Shown here piece after piece: positions 16,707 through 27,683 of a stretch of DNA of 64,000 nt. The notes beneath the pieces were generated by a model. The model made no database searches. It was not told the origin of the DNA and saw only the letters and a list, made by a program, of their open reading frames with translations. Source of the stretch: Rhodocyclaceae bacterium (lineage in GTDB: Bacteria > Pseudomonadota > Gammaproteobacteria > Burkholderiales > Rhodocyclaceae); NCBI GenBank assembly GCA_028714035.1, contig JAQTNA010000023.1, positions 1-64,000 on the forward strand, written 5' to 3'. Position numbers and translations under genes: made by a program. Within the stretch, counting starts at the first letter, position 1; each line of letters starts with the position of its first letter.

Positions 16707-17894
16707 TTATCGTCCCGGCAGATAACGTACCGCCAGCACGCCTTCGATCCCGGAGATGGCGGCCAGCACGGCTGCCGTCACCGGGCTGTCCACGTCCACC
16801 ATGGTGTAGGCCACGTCGCCCTTGGACTTGTTCATCATGTTGTGGATGTTCAAGCCGGCCTGAGCCAGGGCGGTGGAGATCTGCCCCACCATGTTGGGTA
16901 CGTTGGCGTTGGCGATGGACAGGCGGTGCCCGGAATCCCGGGGCATGGAGACGTTCGGGAAATTCACCGAGTTGAGGATGTTGCCGTCTTCCAGGTAGTC
17001 CCGGACCTGATCCGCCACCATGGCCGCGCAGTTCTCCTCGGCTTCCTCGGTGGAAGCGCCCAGGTGGGGCAGGGCGATCACCTTCGGGTGGGCATTCACG
17101 TGGGCGCTGGGGAAGTCGCACACATAGCAGGCCAGCTTCTTCGCGTCCAGGGCCGCCACCACGGCGGCCTCGTCCACGATGGGTTCGCGGGAGAAGTTGA
17201 GCAGCACGGCGTTGTGTTTCAGGTTTTCCAGGGCGGACGCCGAGATCATGCCGCGGGTCGCCGGCACCAGGGGCACATGCAGGGAGATGAAGCGGGAGTG
17301 CTTCAGCACCTCGTTCAGCGAGGCCGCCTTCTTCACTTGCGACGGCAGGCTCCAGGCGGCGTCCACGGTGATTTCCGGGTCGAAGCCGATGACGTCCATC
17401 CCTAAGCGGATGGCGGCGTCCGCTACCATGCAGCCGATCTTGCCCAGGCCGATGACGCCCAGGGTCTGGCCGGCGAGTTCGAAGCCGGCGTAGGTCTTCT
17501 TGCCACCCTCGACCTTCTTTTCCATCTCCGGGTCAGCCGGGTCCAGGGCGGAGACGAACTTTACGGCGCCGCCGATGTTGCGCGCGGCCATGAGCATGCC
17601 GGCGATCACCAGTTCCTTCACGGCGTTGGCGTTGGCGCCGGGGGCGTTGAACACGGGCACGCCGCGGGCCGACAGGGTCTTCACCGGGATGTTGTTGGTG
17701 CCCGAGCCGGCCCGGCCGATGGCGCGGACGCTCGTGGCGATGTCCATGCTGTGCATGTCGGCGGAACGGACCAGGATGGCGTCCGGTGCCGCGAAGTCCT
17801 TGCCCGTGACGTAGCGGTCCGTCGGCAGGCGCTTCAGGCCCACCGGGGAAATGGCGTTCAGAGTCAGAATCTTGAATTGTTCAGTCATGATCAT
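16707..17894 (-). CDS. serA: D-3-phosphoglycerate dehydrogenase
   Basis: SerA oxidises 3-phosphoglycerate, the first step of serine synthesis. The 395-residue protein has the substrate region GRAGSGTNNIP, the NAD-binding segment GLGKIGCMVADAAIRLGMDV, the catalytic histidine in LPHLGASTEEAEE, and a C-terminal ACT domain (NVPNMVGQISTALAQAGLNI) suited to serine feedback. ATG 17894 is used; a second ATG at 17888 is possible. Its place between serC and pheA puts serine and aromatic genes in one run. Confidence 0.95.
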   Translation of the reverse strand: MIMTEQFKILTLNAISPVGLKRLPTDRYVTGKDFAAPDAILVRSADMHSMDIATSVRAIGRAGSGTNNIPVKTLSARGVPVFNAPGANANAVKELVIAGMLMAARNIGGAVKFVSALDPADPEMEKKVEGGKKTYAGFELAGQTLGVIGLGKIGCMVADAAIRLGMDVIGFDPEITVDAAWSLPSQVKKAASLNEVLKHSRFISLHVPLVPATRGMISASALENLKHNAVLLNFSREPIVDEAAVVAALDAKKLACYVCDFPSAHVNAHPKVIALPHLGASTEEAEENCAAMVADQVRDYLEDGNILNSVNFPNVSMPRDSGHRLSIANANVPNMVGQISTALAQAGLNIHNMMNKSKGDVAYTMVDVDSPVTAAVLAAISGIEGVLAVRYLPGR

Positions 17895-17973
17895 ATCGCT
17901 CGTGAATTGACCTGCCGGAAGGGCCGAGTAGCGCGCTGCGCGGTGCCCGGTCCTCGCCTGTCTGATCAGCGGC

Positions 17974-18039
17974 GTAGGATGTGGTGAGCGAAACGAACCG
18001 CATCATTGTTCACGCGGTTCGTTCCTTACCGCATCCTAC
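17974..18039. repeat. Palindromic intergenic repeat between serC and serA
   Basis: Inverted arms begin GTAGGATGTGGTGAGCG and end TACCGCATCCTAC around a GCGGTTCG/CGAACCGC core. The sequence resembles the common proteobacterial GTAGG..CCTAC dispersed repeat with host-gene-like central hairpin. It fills most of the 158-bp serC-serA gap. Confidence 0.85.
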
Positions 18040-18052
18040 GCAAAGCCTCGTA

Positions 18053-19135
18053 TTAGCCCTTGGCAGCGGCAAATGCCTTCATGTAGGCCACCAGCGCCTG
18101 CACACCCTCGATGGGCATGGCGTTGTAGATGGAGGCGCGCATGCCGCCCACGGAACGGTGGCCCTTCAACTGCACCATGCCGGCGGCCTTGGCGCCCTTG
18201 AGGAACTCCTCGTCCAGCGCCGCATCCTTGAGCGTGAAGGGCACGTTCATGCGGGAACGATCCCCCTTGGCCACCGGATTCTTGTAGAAGTCGGTGGAAT
18301 CCAGGTAGTCATAGAGCAGGTTGGCCTTGGCGACGTTGGCGGCCTCCGCGGCGGCCAGGCCACCCATGCGCTTCAGGCGCTGGAACACCAGGCCGGCGAT
18401 GTAGATGCCGTAGGTGGGCGGGGTGTTGTACATGGAGTCGGCGTCGGCGTGGGTCTTGTAGTCCATCATCGTCGTCGGGGCGGGTTGGCCCTGGCCGATG
18501 AGGTCGTCCCTGACGATGACGATGGTGAGGCCGGCCGGGCCGATGTTCTTCTGGGCGCCGGCATAGATCAGGCCGAACTTGGAGACATCAACGGGGCGGG
18601 ACAGGATGTTGGAGGACATGTCGCACACCAGGGGCACGTCGCCGGTTTCCGGAATCCAGTTGAATTCCACGCCGCCGATGGTCTCGTTGCCGGTGTAATG
18701 CACGTAGGCGGCATTCGGGTCCAGCTTCCAGGTGGCTTGAGCCGGGGCGTAGGTGAAGGCCTTGTCCTCGGCCGTGGCCACCACGTTCACCTTGCCGAAG
18801 GCCTTGGCGGCCTTGATGGCCTTCTTGGCCCATTCGCCGGTATGCACGTAATCCGCCGTGCCTTTTCCGCGCAGCAGGTTCTGGGGAATCATCTCGAATT
18901 GCAGGGAGGCGCCGCCCTGGAGGAAGAGCACCTTGTAATTCGCCGGGATGGCCATCAGCTCGCGCAGATCGGCTTCGGCCGCGGCGGCGATGGCCATGAA
19001 TTCCTTGCCGCGGTGGCTCATTTCCATGACGCTCTGGCCGCAGCCATGCCAATCCAGCATCTCGGCGGCGGCTTGTTGCAGGACTTCCTCGGGCAGCGCG
19101 GCAGGACCGGCGCTGAAGTTGAACACACGTGCCAT
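18053..19135 (-). CDS. serC: Phosphoserine aminotransferase
   Basis: SerC makes 3-phosphoserine from 3-phosphohydroxypyruvate and also serves pyridoxal phosphate synthesis. The 360-residue protein begins [20 protein letters not shown], the family signature, contains [11 protein letters not shown], and has the PLP lysine in [13 protein letters not shown]. It starts 3 bp after the gyrA stop, so it is co-transcribed with gyrA. Together with serA just downstream it covers two of the three serine steps. Confidence 0.97.
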   Translation of the reverse strand: MARVFNFSAGPAALPEEVLQQAAAEMLDWHGCGQSVMEMSHRGKEFMAIAAAAEADLRELMAIPANYKVLFLQGGASLQFEMIPQNLLRGKGTADYVHTGEWAKKAIKAAKAFGKVNVVATAEDKAFTYAPAQATWKLDPNAAYVHYTGNETIGGVEFNWIPETGDVPLVCDMSSNILSRPVDVSKFGLIYAGAQKNIGPAGLTIVIVRDDLIGQGQPAPTTMMDYKTHADADSMYNTPPTYGIYIAGLVFQRLKRMGGLAAAEAANVAKANLLYDYLDSTDFYKNPVAKGDRSRMNVPFTLKDAALDEEFLKGAKAAGMVQLKGHRSVGGMRASIYNAMPIEGVQALVAYMKAFAAAKG

Positions 19136-19138
19136 GGC

Positions 19139-21688
<2,550 letters not shown>

Positions 21689-21805
21689 TGTTCTGGAATC
21701 ACCGGGCGGCCGAGAATCTGCCACCGTTAAAATTTGCGGATTTTATCACGCTCGCCTGATTCGCCGTGGAAAGCAATGCGGATGACGATCAGAGCCCATC
21801 TTCAT

Positions 21806-21857
21806 CCGTAGGTCGGGCTTCAGCCCGACAAGGGTGTGTTTGAAGCCCGACCTACGG
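21806..21857. repeat. GTAGGTCGGGC inverted repeat
   Basis: Perfect 17-bp arms, CCGTAGGTCGGGCTTCA at 21806-21822 and its complement at 21841-21857, flank an 18-bp loop. It lies between the 3' end of the S4 gene and the 5' side of gyrA. A related member lies at 46903-46936. Confidence 0.9.
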
Positions 21858-21862
21858 TTGGT

Positions 21863-22099
21863 TTACGATTCCATCGCGGTTTGGCCTTCGGCCACGACGG
21901 TGACCAGAGTCCCCTCGCAACTGACCTTCTGGCCGGCGCGCAGCTTGGCGCGCTTCCGGGATTCGATCTTGCCGTCCACCGCCACCAGGCCCTGTTCCAC
22001 CAGCAGATGGGCGGCCCCGCCCGAATGGGCCAGGCCCGTGGCCTTCAGCAGGTGATCCAACTGAATATGGTCGCCGCGCAGGGTGAACTGGATGGACAT
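21863..22099 (-). CDS. Small S4-domain RNA-binding protein (YbcJ-like)
   Basis: The 78-residue product starts MSIQFTLRGDHIQLDHLLKA and carries an S4 domain over most of its length: TGLAHSGGAAHLLVEQGLVA, then VDGKIESRKRAKLRAGQKV. This is the YbcJ/RQC-P1-like small S4 fold, which binds structured RNA, probably ribosomal. ATG 22099 is chosen because upstream residues do not fit the domain. Its specific role is not known. Confidence 0.85.
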   Translation of the reverse strand: MSIQFTLRGDHIQLDHLLKATGLAHSGGAAHLLVEQGLVAVDGKIESRKRAKLRAGQKVSCEGTLVTVVAEGQTAMES

Positions 22100-22296
22100 G
22101 GAATTTTGCTCGTGAAATGCGTGTGGGCCGCCATTGTCCCAGATTCCTACCCCGGAGCAGTGGTCAGCCTTGCCCATCGTTGGCAAGCGGGCCGAGCGAT
22201 TCACGAGGATTCTACGCCGCGCCCTTCCAGAGAGGCTCCCGGCCGATTATCATCCGGGCCGGCACACCGTCCCCCATTTGATATTCCGCTCACCGC

Positions 22297-24264
22297 ATGG
22301 CCTACTCAGAATCATCCATTCGCGTCCTGAAGGGCCTGGAGCCCGTGAAGGAGCGGCCGGGCATGTACACCCGCACCGACTCCCCCACCCACATCATCCA
22401 GGAAGCCATAGACAACGCCGCCGACGAGGCGCTGGGCGGTTACGCCCAGAAGATCGCCGTGATCCTGCACAAGGACGGCTCGGTGTCGGTGGAGGACGAT
22501 GGCCGGGGCATACCGGTGGGCATGCATCCGGCGGAGGGCGTGCCCACGGTGGAGGTGGTATTCACCCGGCTCCACGCCGGGGGTAAATTCGACAAGAAAT
22601 CCGGCGGTGCCTACTCCTTCTCCGGCGGCCTGCATGGCGTCGGCGTCTCGGTGACCAACGCGCTCTCCACCCGGCTGGAAGTGGTGGTGAAACGGGAGGG
22701 CCGGATACATCGCATGGCCTTCGCCGGCGGCGACGTGGTGGAGCCCCTGGCGGAAGCCGGCACCGTGGGCCAGAGGAACACCGGCACCTTGGTGCGGGCC
22801 TGGCCGGACCCCAAGTATTTCGATACCCCCAGAGTCAAGCGCGGTGAGCTGGAACGCCTGCTGCGGGCCAAGGCGGTGCTGCTGCCGGGCGTCAAGGTCA
22901 CGCTGGCGGATGAGGAATCCGGAGAGGAGAAGACCTGGCATTACGCCGACGGTCTGGTGTCCTACCTCACCGAGACCCTGCCGGAGGGTGGAGAGGCGGG
23001 TTACGTCAGCCCCATCTTCGCCGCCGAGCGCTACGCGGGCACGGCGGATGCCTCCGGTTTCGCCGAGGGCGAGGGGGCGGCCTGGGCCATGGCCTGGTGC
23101 GAGGCGGGCGGGGCGGGGGAGTCCTACGTGAACCTCATCCCCACCCCCCTGGGCGGCACCCACGATGCGGGCCTCAGGGCGGGGGTGTTCGAGTCGGTGA
23201 AGGAATTCGTGAGCCATCACGGCCTGCTGCCGGGCAAGGTCAACCTCCAGGCGGAAGACGTGTGGCGCAGCGTGCGCTTCGTGCTCTCGGCGCGCATCCT
23301 GGACCCCCAGTTCCAGGGGCAGACCAAGGAGCGGCTCTCCAGTCGGGACGCCCTGCGCCTGGTCTCCTCCCGGGTGAAGGATCCCCTGGATGCCTGGTTG
23401 AACGGCCACGTGGAGGAGGCCAAAAAGATCGCCGACCTGGCCATCAAGGCCGCCATCTCGCGCCAGAAGGCGGGCAAGGTGGTGGAAAAGAAGAAGCAGT
23501 CGGGCGCCGCGGTGCTGCCGGGCAAGCTCACGGACTGCGAGTCCGAGGACATCACCCGGAATGAACTCTTCCTGGTGGAGGGGGATTCCGCCGGCGGCTC
23601 GGCCAAGCAGGGCCGCTACCGGGAGTTTCAGGCCATCCTGCCCCTGCGCGGCAAGGTCTTGAACACCTGGGAAGTTGAGCGGGGGGAAATCTTCGGCAAC
23701 GCCGAAGTGCATGACATGGCGGTGGCCCTGGGGCTGGACCCCCATGGGCCGGACGCGCCGGACGAGGTGCTCTCCAATCTCCGCTACGGCAAGGTCATCA
23801 TCATGGCGGACGCGGACGTGGACGGCAGCCACATCCAGACCCTGTTGCTCACCCTGTTCTTCCGTCATTTCCCGCGCCTGATTGACAGCGGTCACGTGTA
23901 CATCGCCCAGCCGCCCCTCTTCGCGGTGAAGGTGGCGGCCCAGGGCAAGGGGCGGCCGGAGCGGCGCTTCTATGCCCTGGACGAGTCGGAAAAGGACCAG
24001 ATCCTGGAGCGCCTGGCGGAAGATGGCGTGCGCCCGGACAACATCCACACCGGCCGCTTCAAGGGCCTGGGGGAGATGAACCCGGAACAACTGAAGGAGA
24101 CCACCATGCACCCGGACACCCGGCGCCTGTTGCCCGTGGTGCTGGACCGGGAGGCACTGGAAGAGGCCCGGCGCATGTTCACCCTGCTCATGGGCAAGGG
24201 CGAGGCATCGAGCCGGAGGGCCTGGATGGAGCTGAAGGGCAATCTGGTGGAAGCGGACATTTGA
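22297..24264 (+). CDS. parE: DNA topoisomerase IV subunit B
   Basis: ParE is the ATPase subunit of topoisomerase IV, which decatenates daughter chromosomes. The 655-residue protein has a GHKL ATPase start (VLKGLEPVKERPGMY, then EAIDNAADEALGG, DDGRGIPVGMHP, GGLHGVGVSVTNALS) and a TOPRIM domain with EGDSAGGSAKQGR, PLRGKVLN and MADADVDGSHIQTLLL. The length and the Y-A-Q-K-I segment favour ParE over GyrB, and parC follows. The conserved metal-binding acidic residues are present. It is followed at 28 bp by the HEPN/nucleotidyltransferase pair. Confidence 0.95.
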   Translation: MAYSESSIRVLKGLEPVKERPGMYTRTDSPTHIIQEAIDNAADEALGGYAQKIAVILHKDGSVSVEDDGRGIPVGMHPAEGVPTVEVVFTRLHAGGKFDKKSGGAYSFSGGLHGVGVSVTNALSTRLEVVVKREGRIHRMAFAGGDVVEPLAEAGTVGQRNTGTLVRAWPDPKYFDTPRVKRGELERLLRAKAVLLPGVKVTLADEESGEEKTWHYADGLVSYLTETLPEGGEAGYVSPIFAAERYAGTADASGFAEGEGAAWAMAWCEAGGAGESYVNLIPTPLGGTHDAGLRAGVFESVKEFVSHHGLLPGKVNLQAEDVWRSVRFVLSARILDPQFQGQTKERLSSRDALRLVSSRVKDPLDAWLNGHVEEAKKIADLAIKAAISRQKAGKVVEKKKQSGAAVLPGKLTDCESEDITRNELFLVEGDSAGGSAKQGRYREFQAILPLRGKVLNTWEVERGEIFGNAEVHDMAVALGLDPHGPDAPDEVLSNLRYGKVIIMADADVDGSHIQTLLLTLFFRHFPRLIDSGHVYIAQPPLFAVKVAAQGKGRPERRFYALDESEKDQILERLAEDGVRPDNIHTGRFKGLGEMNPEQLKETTMHPDTRRLLPVVLDREALEEARRMFTLLMGKGEASSRRAWMELKGNLVEADI

Positions 24265-24291
24265 CGCGGGCAGTATCTCAGGGACGACGGC

Positions 24292-24705
24292 ATGGAAGAC
24301 ATTCGCTGGCAGCAGAGACTGGAACACTACCTGAAGGCTCTGGGACAACTGGAGGAAGCCGTTGCGCTTTCCCGCCAGCGGCCGCTCTCGAAACTGGAGA
24401 AACAGGGCTTGATCAAGGGGTTCGAATTGACCCATGAACTGGCCTGGAACCTGATGAAGGACTGGTTCGAGTACCAGGGAAAATCGGATATCACCGGATC
24501 GCGGGATGCGACACGGGAATCCTTCCGACGAGGGATCGTCACCGATGGCGAAGGCTGGATGGAGATGATCGCTTCCAGGAACAGGACAGTGCACACCTAC
24601 AATGAGGCAACCGCCGAGCAGATCGCCGAACGGGTGGTGGATTTGTATTCCGGGCTGTTCCGCGATTTTGCCGAAGTCATGCGGGAACGGGTTCATGCTG
24701 GCTGA
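24292..24705 (+). CDS. HEPN toxin of HepT / HI0074 type
   Basis: The 137-residue helical protein belongs to the nucleotidyltransferase substrate-binding (HI0074/HepT) family. It contains FELTHELAWNLMKDWFEYQG at residues 44-63 and the HEPN RNase motif R-x4-H-x-Y: Arg96, His101 and Tyr103 in RNRTVHTY. HepT toxins cut RNA or tRNA and are silenced when the partner nucleotidyltransferase adds AMP to the motif tyrosine. It overlaps the partner gene by 11 bp. The pair sits between parE and parC on the same strand. Toxicity is inferred from the motif. Confidence 0.87.
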   Translation: MEDIRWQQRLEHYLKALGQLEEAVALSRQRPLSKLEKQGLIKGFELTHELAWNLMKDWFEYQGKSDITGSRDATRESFRRGIVTDGEGWMEMIASRNRTVHTYNEATAEQIAERVVDLYSGLFRDFAEVMRERVHAG

Positions 24706-25030
24706 ACAGCGGGCATCGGCCTGGGGTCTCAAGCCAGCCGTGGTGGAACAGATGGGCAAGGTATTTCGCGGCCACCCGGGGATATTGCGGGTGATCCTCT
24801 ACGGTTCCCGCGCCAAGGGGACATTCCAGCCCGGCTCGGATATTGACCTGACCGTGGAGGGCGATCTGTCCCTGGCCGAGTTGCTCCACCTGGAAGGGGA
24901 ACTGGATGACCTGCTCCTGCCCTACCAGATAGACCTGTCGTTATTGCGGCAGATTGATGATCGGGCCGTTCTGGATCACATCGGCAGAGTCGGTCAGGTG
25001 TTTTTCTCCAGCCAGAACCCCGAGTCTTGA
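24695..25030 (+). CDS. MntA-like nucleotidyltransferase antitoxin
   Basis: The 111-residue protein has the minimal nucleotidyltransferase signature: [16 protein letters not shown] with Gly37-Ser38 and Asp49/Asp51. In HepT/MntA systems this enzyme AMPylates the HEPN toxin. ATG 24695 is chosen from the 11-bp overlap with the toxin gene and the fit of the N-terminus to the family. The third acidic residue is probably Asp in [10 protein letters not shown]. The pair ends 73 bp before parC. Confidence 0.87.
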   Translation: MLAEQRASAWGLKPAVVEQMGKVFRGHPGILRVILYGSRAKGTFQPGSDIDLTVEGDLSLAELLHLEGELDDLLLPYQIDLSLLRQIDDRAVLDHIGRVGQVFFSSQNPES

Positions 25031-25103
25031 TTCATCGCCCGGCGCAGGATCGGGACAATGCCGGCCATTGGCTCCAGACCGGTCAACGAGTAGAGTGAAT
25101 TTC

Positions 25104-27584
25104 ATGAACGACGAACAAGACGACTTCTTCGGCGCGCCCGAAGTGCCTGAACCGGCAGTGATTCCCGAGCCAGGACCTGTCGAGCCGGTGCGGGACGCCC
25201 CGCCGCCGCCCGCCCCGCCCACCCTGGCGGACTTCGCGGAAGGGGAGGGCATCCCCCTGCATCTCTTCGCCGAGCGGGCCTATCTGACCTACGCCATGTC
25301 CACGGTGCTGGACCGGGCGTTGCCCTTCGTCGAGGACGGTCAGAAGCCCGTGCAGCGGCGCATCCTATACGCCATGCGGGAGCTTGGCAATCGCTCGGAC
25401 GCCCCCTTCAAGAAGTCGGCGCGCATCGTCGGCGACGTCATCGGCAAGTTCCACCCCCACGGCGATTCCGCGGTGTATGAGGCGGCGGTGCGCATGGCCC
25501 AGGACTTCACCCTGCGCTATCCGCTGATCGAGGGCCAGGGTAACTTCGGCTCCAGGGACGGCGATTCCCCGGCTGCCATGCGCTACACGGAAGTGCGGCT
25601 GTCCAAGTTCGCCGAGGACATCCTGCTTTCCGAGATCGAGCGCGGCACGGTGGATTTCCGGGAGAACTACGACGGCACCCTGAAGGAGCCGGCCCTGTTA
25701 CCGGCGCGGCTGCCGGTGCTGCTCCTGAACGGCGTTTCCGGCATCGCCGTGGGCATGGCCACGGAAATGTCGCCGCACAACCTGAAGGAAGTGTCCGCGG
25801 CCTGTATCGCTGTGATCGAACAGGGCATGGGCCATTCCCCCCTCACCCCCAACCCCTCTCCCTCTGAGGGGCGAGGGGAGCGTCAAGCGTCGTCTTTCGA
25901 CGACGAGATAATCTACCAGGCCATCCCCGGACCGGATTTCCCCGGCGGCGCCCAGATCATCTCCGGGGTGGATGACATCCGGAAGGCCTACGAGACCGGG
26001 CGCGGCAGCATCCGGGTGCGGGCGCGCTGGACGGTGGAACCCCTGGCCCGAGGCCAGTACCGCGTCGCCATCACCCAGCTTCCGCCCAATACGAGCACGG
26101 CCAAGGTGTTGTCCGAGATCGAGGATCTGATCAACCCCAAGCTGAAGACCGGCAAGAAGTCCCTCTCGCCGGAGCAGCAGACCTTGAAGGGGGCGGTGCT
26201 GGCGGTGCTGGACACCTTCCGCGACGATTCCGATGCCGCCCACCCGGTGCGCATCCTGCTGGAACCCAAGAGCCGCACGGTGGATGCGGACGACCTGATG
26301 AACGTGCTGCTGGCGAACACCTCGCTTGAGGGCAACGTCGCCATCAACATGACCATGATCGGCCGGGACGGCAAGCCGCAACAGAAGCGCCTGCCCCAGG
26401 TGGTGCGCGAGTGGTGCGACTTCCGCCTGGTGGTGATCGAGCGGCGGCTGCGCCACCGCATGAACGAGGTGGAGCGGCGCCTGCACATCCTGGAAGGGCG
26501 CATGATCGCCTTCTTGAGGATCGAGGAGGTGATCAAGGTTATCCGGGAGTCGGACGAGCCGAAGAAGGATCTCATGGCCCACTTCGATCTCTCCGAGATG
26601 CAGGCCGAGGACATCCTGGAAATCCGCCTGCGGCAACTGGCCCGCCTGGAAGGGTTCAGGATCGAGAAGGAGTTGAACGAGCTTAAACTGGAGCGGGATG
26701 GCCTGAACCACTTGTTGGGCAGCGAGTCGGCCCGGCGCGAGCTGGCCATTGCCGAAATCAGGAAGGACACGGACAAATACGGCGATGCCCGGCGCACCCT
26801 GATGGAGGCGTCCGAGAAGGTCACGGCGGGGCGGATGGAGGCGGTGGCCGACGAGCCGGTGACGGTGATCCTGTCCAAGAACGGCTTCATCCGCTGCCGT
26901 ACCGGCCACGGCGTGGACCGGGCCGCGCTCACCTGGAAGGACGGGGACGGAGAACTGGCCGTGCTGGAGACCCGTTCCATCTGGCCGGTGGTGCTGCTGG
27001 ACGCCACGGGGCGCAGCTACAGCGTGCGCACCTCGGAGTTGCCGGGAGGCAAGGGCGACGGCGTGCCCGTCACCTCGCTCCTGGATCTCTCCGGCAGCAA
27101 GGTGCTGGCCATGCTGTGCGCGCCGCCCGAGACCCGGGTACTCATGAGTTCGAGTTCCGGCGTCGGCTTCATGGCCCGGATCGCCGACATGGTGGCCCGG
27201 GTGCGGGCCGGCAAGGCCTTCATGACCCTGGACGAGGGGTCGGAATTGCTGACGCCCACGATCGTGCTCCCGGATGCGAAATACATCGCGGCGCTCTCCG
27301 CCGCCAGTTTCGGCACCGGGCCGCGGCTCCTGGTCTTCCCTATCGAGGAAATGAAGGAGCTTGCCGGTGGCAAGGGCGTGATCCTGTTGGCCCTGGCCGA
27401 GGGCGAGAAGCTGGCGGCGGCGCGGGCGGTGAAGGACCAGTTCACCGTCTACGGCCACACCCGCGGTGGCAAGGACGCGGAACAGGCCATCGCCTCCCGG
27501 GACATTCCTCTCTACCTGCATCGCCGCGCCCGCCGTGGTCAGCCCCTGTCCAAGCTGAAGACCGGCCGCGGCATAAGGAATTAG
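25104..27584 (+). CDS. parC: DNA topoisomerase IV subunit A with an in-frame repeat insertion
   Basis: ParC is the DNA-cutting subunit of topoisomerase IV. The 826-residue protein has the winged-helix core ([35 protein letters not shown]) and the active tyrosine in AAMRYTE, and lacks a GyrA box. ATG 25104 follows GTAGAGTGAATTTC, and upstream sequence belongs to the preceding gene. The first 45 residues are Glu/Pro-rich. At about residues 247-260 the protein contains [17 protein letters not shown], encoded by a palindromic dispersed repeat, in the loop before the IPGPDFPGG segment. The enzyme core around it is intact. Confidence 0.95.
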   Translation: MNDEQDDFFGAPEVPEPAVIPEPGPVEPVRDAPPPPAPPTLADFAEGEGIPLHLFAERAYLTYAMSTVLDRALPFVEDGQKPVQRRILYAMRELGNRSDAPFKKSARIVGDVIGKFHPHGDSAVYEAAVRMAQDFTLRYPLIEGQGNFGSRDGDSPAAMRYTEVRLSKFAEDILLSEIERGTVDFRENYDGTLKEPALLPARLPVLLLNGVSGIAVGMATEMSPHNLKEVSAACIAVIEQGMGHSPLTPNPSPSEGRGERQASSFDDEIIYQAIPGPDFPGGAQIISGVDDIRKAYETGRGSIRVRARWTVEPLARGQYRVAITQLPPNTSTAKVLSEIEDLINPKLKTGKKSLSPEQQTLKGAVLAVLDTFRDDSDAAHPVRILLEPKSRTVDADDLMNVLLANTSLEGNVAINMTMIGRDGKPQQKRLPQVVREWCDFRLVVIERRLRHRMNEVERRLHILEGRMIAFLRIEEVIKVIRESDEPKKDLMAHFDLSEMQAEDILEIRLRQLARLEGFRIEKELNELKLERDGLNHLLGSESARRELAIAEIRKDTDKYGDARRTLMEASEKVTAGRMEAVADEPVTVILSKNGFIRCRTGHGVDRAALTWKDGDGELAVLETRSIWPVVLLDATGRSYSVRTSELPGGKGDGVPVTSLLDLSGSKVLAMLCAPPETRVLMSSSSGVGFMARIADMVARVRAGKAFMTLDEGSELLTPTIVLPDAKYIAALSAASFGTGPRLLVFPIEEMKELAGGKGVILLALAEGEKLAAARAVKDQFTVYGHTRGGKDAEQAIASRDIPLYLHRRARRGQPLSKLKTGRGIRN
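25838..25880. repeat. Dispersed palindromic repeat inside parC
   Basis: CCCCTCACCCC near 25839 and GGGGCGAGGGG at 25868-25878 are inverted arms with one mismatch, around a C/T-rich centre. It is the same family as 15463-15500. It is in frame with parC and encodes a Pro/Ser/Gly/Arg-rich loop. Confidence 0.85.
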
Positions 27585-27683
27585 GACGGAGGAATCCGCC
27601 CGATTTGCTTTTTCACGCCTTCTGGAGATAATGGCGCCGAGGCATGCCTCCTGCATGTCTCGGCCCATACAGGAGACGTGATC

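Noticed and set aside
22312-24759. An 815-residue frame on the minus strand
   Set aside because: It is antisense to parE and the HEPN gene; it has no recognisable domain.
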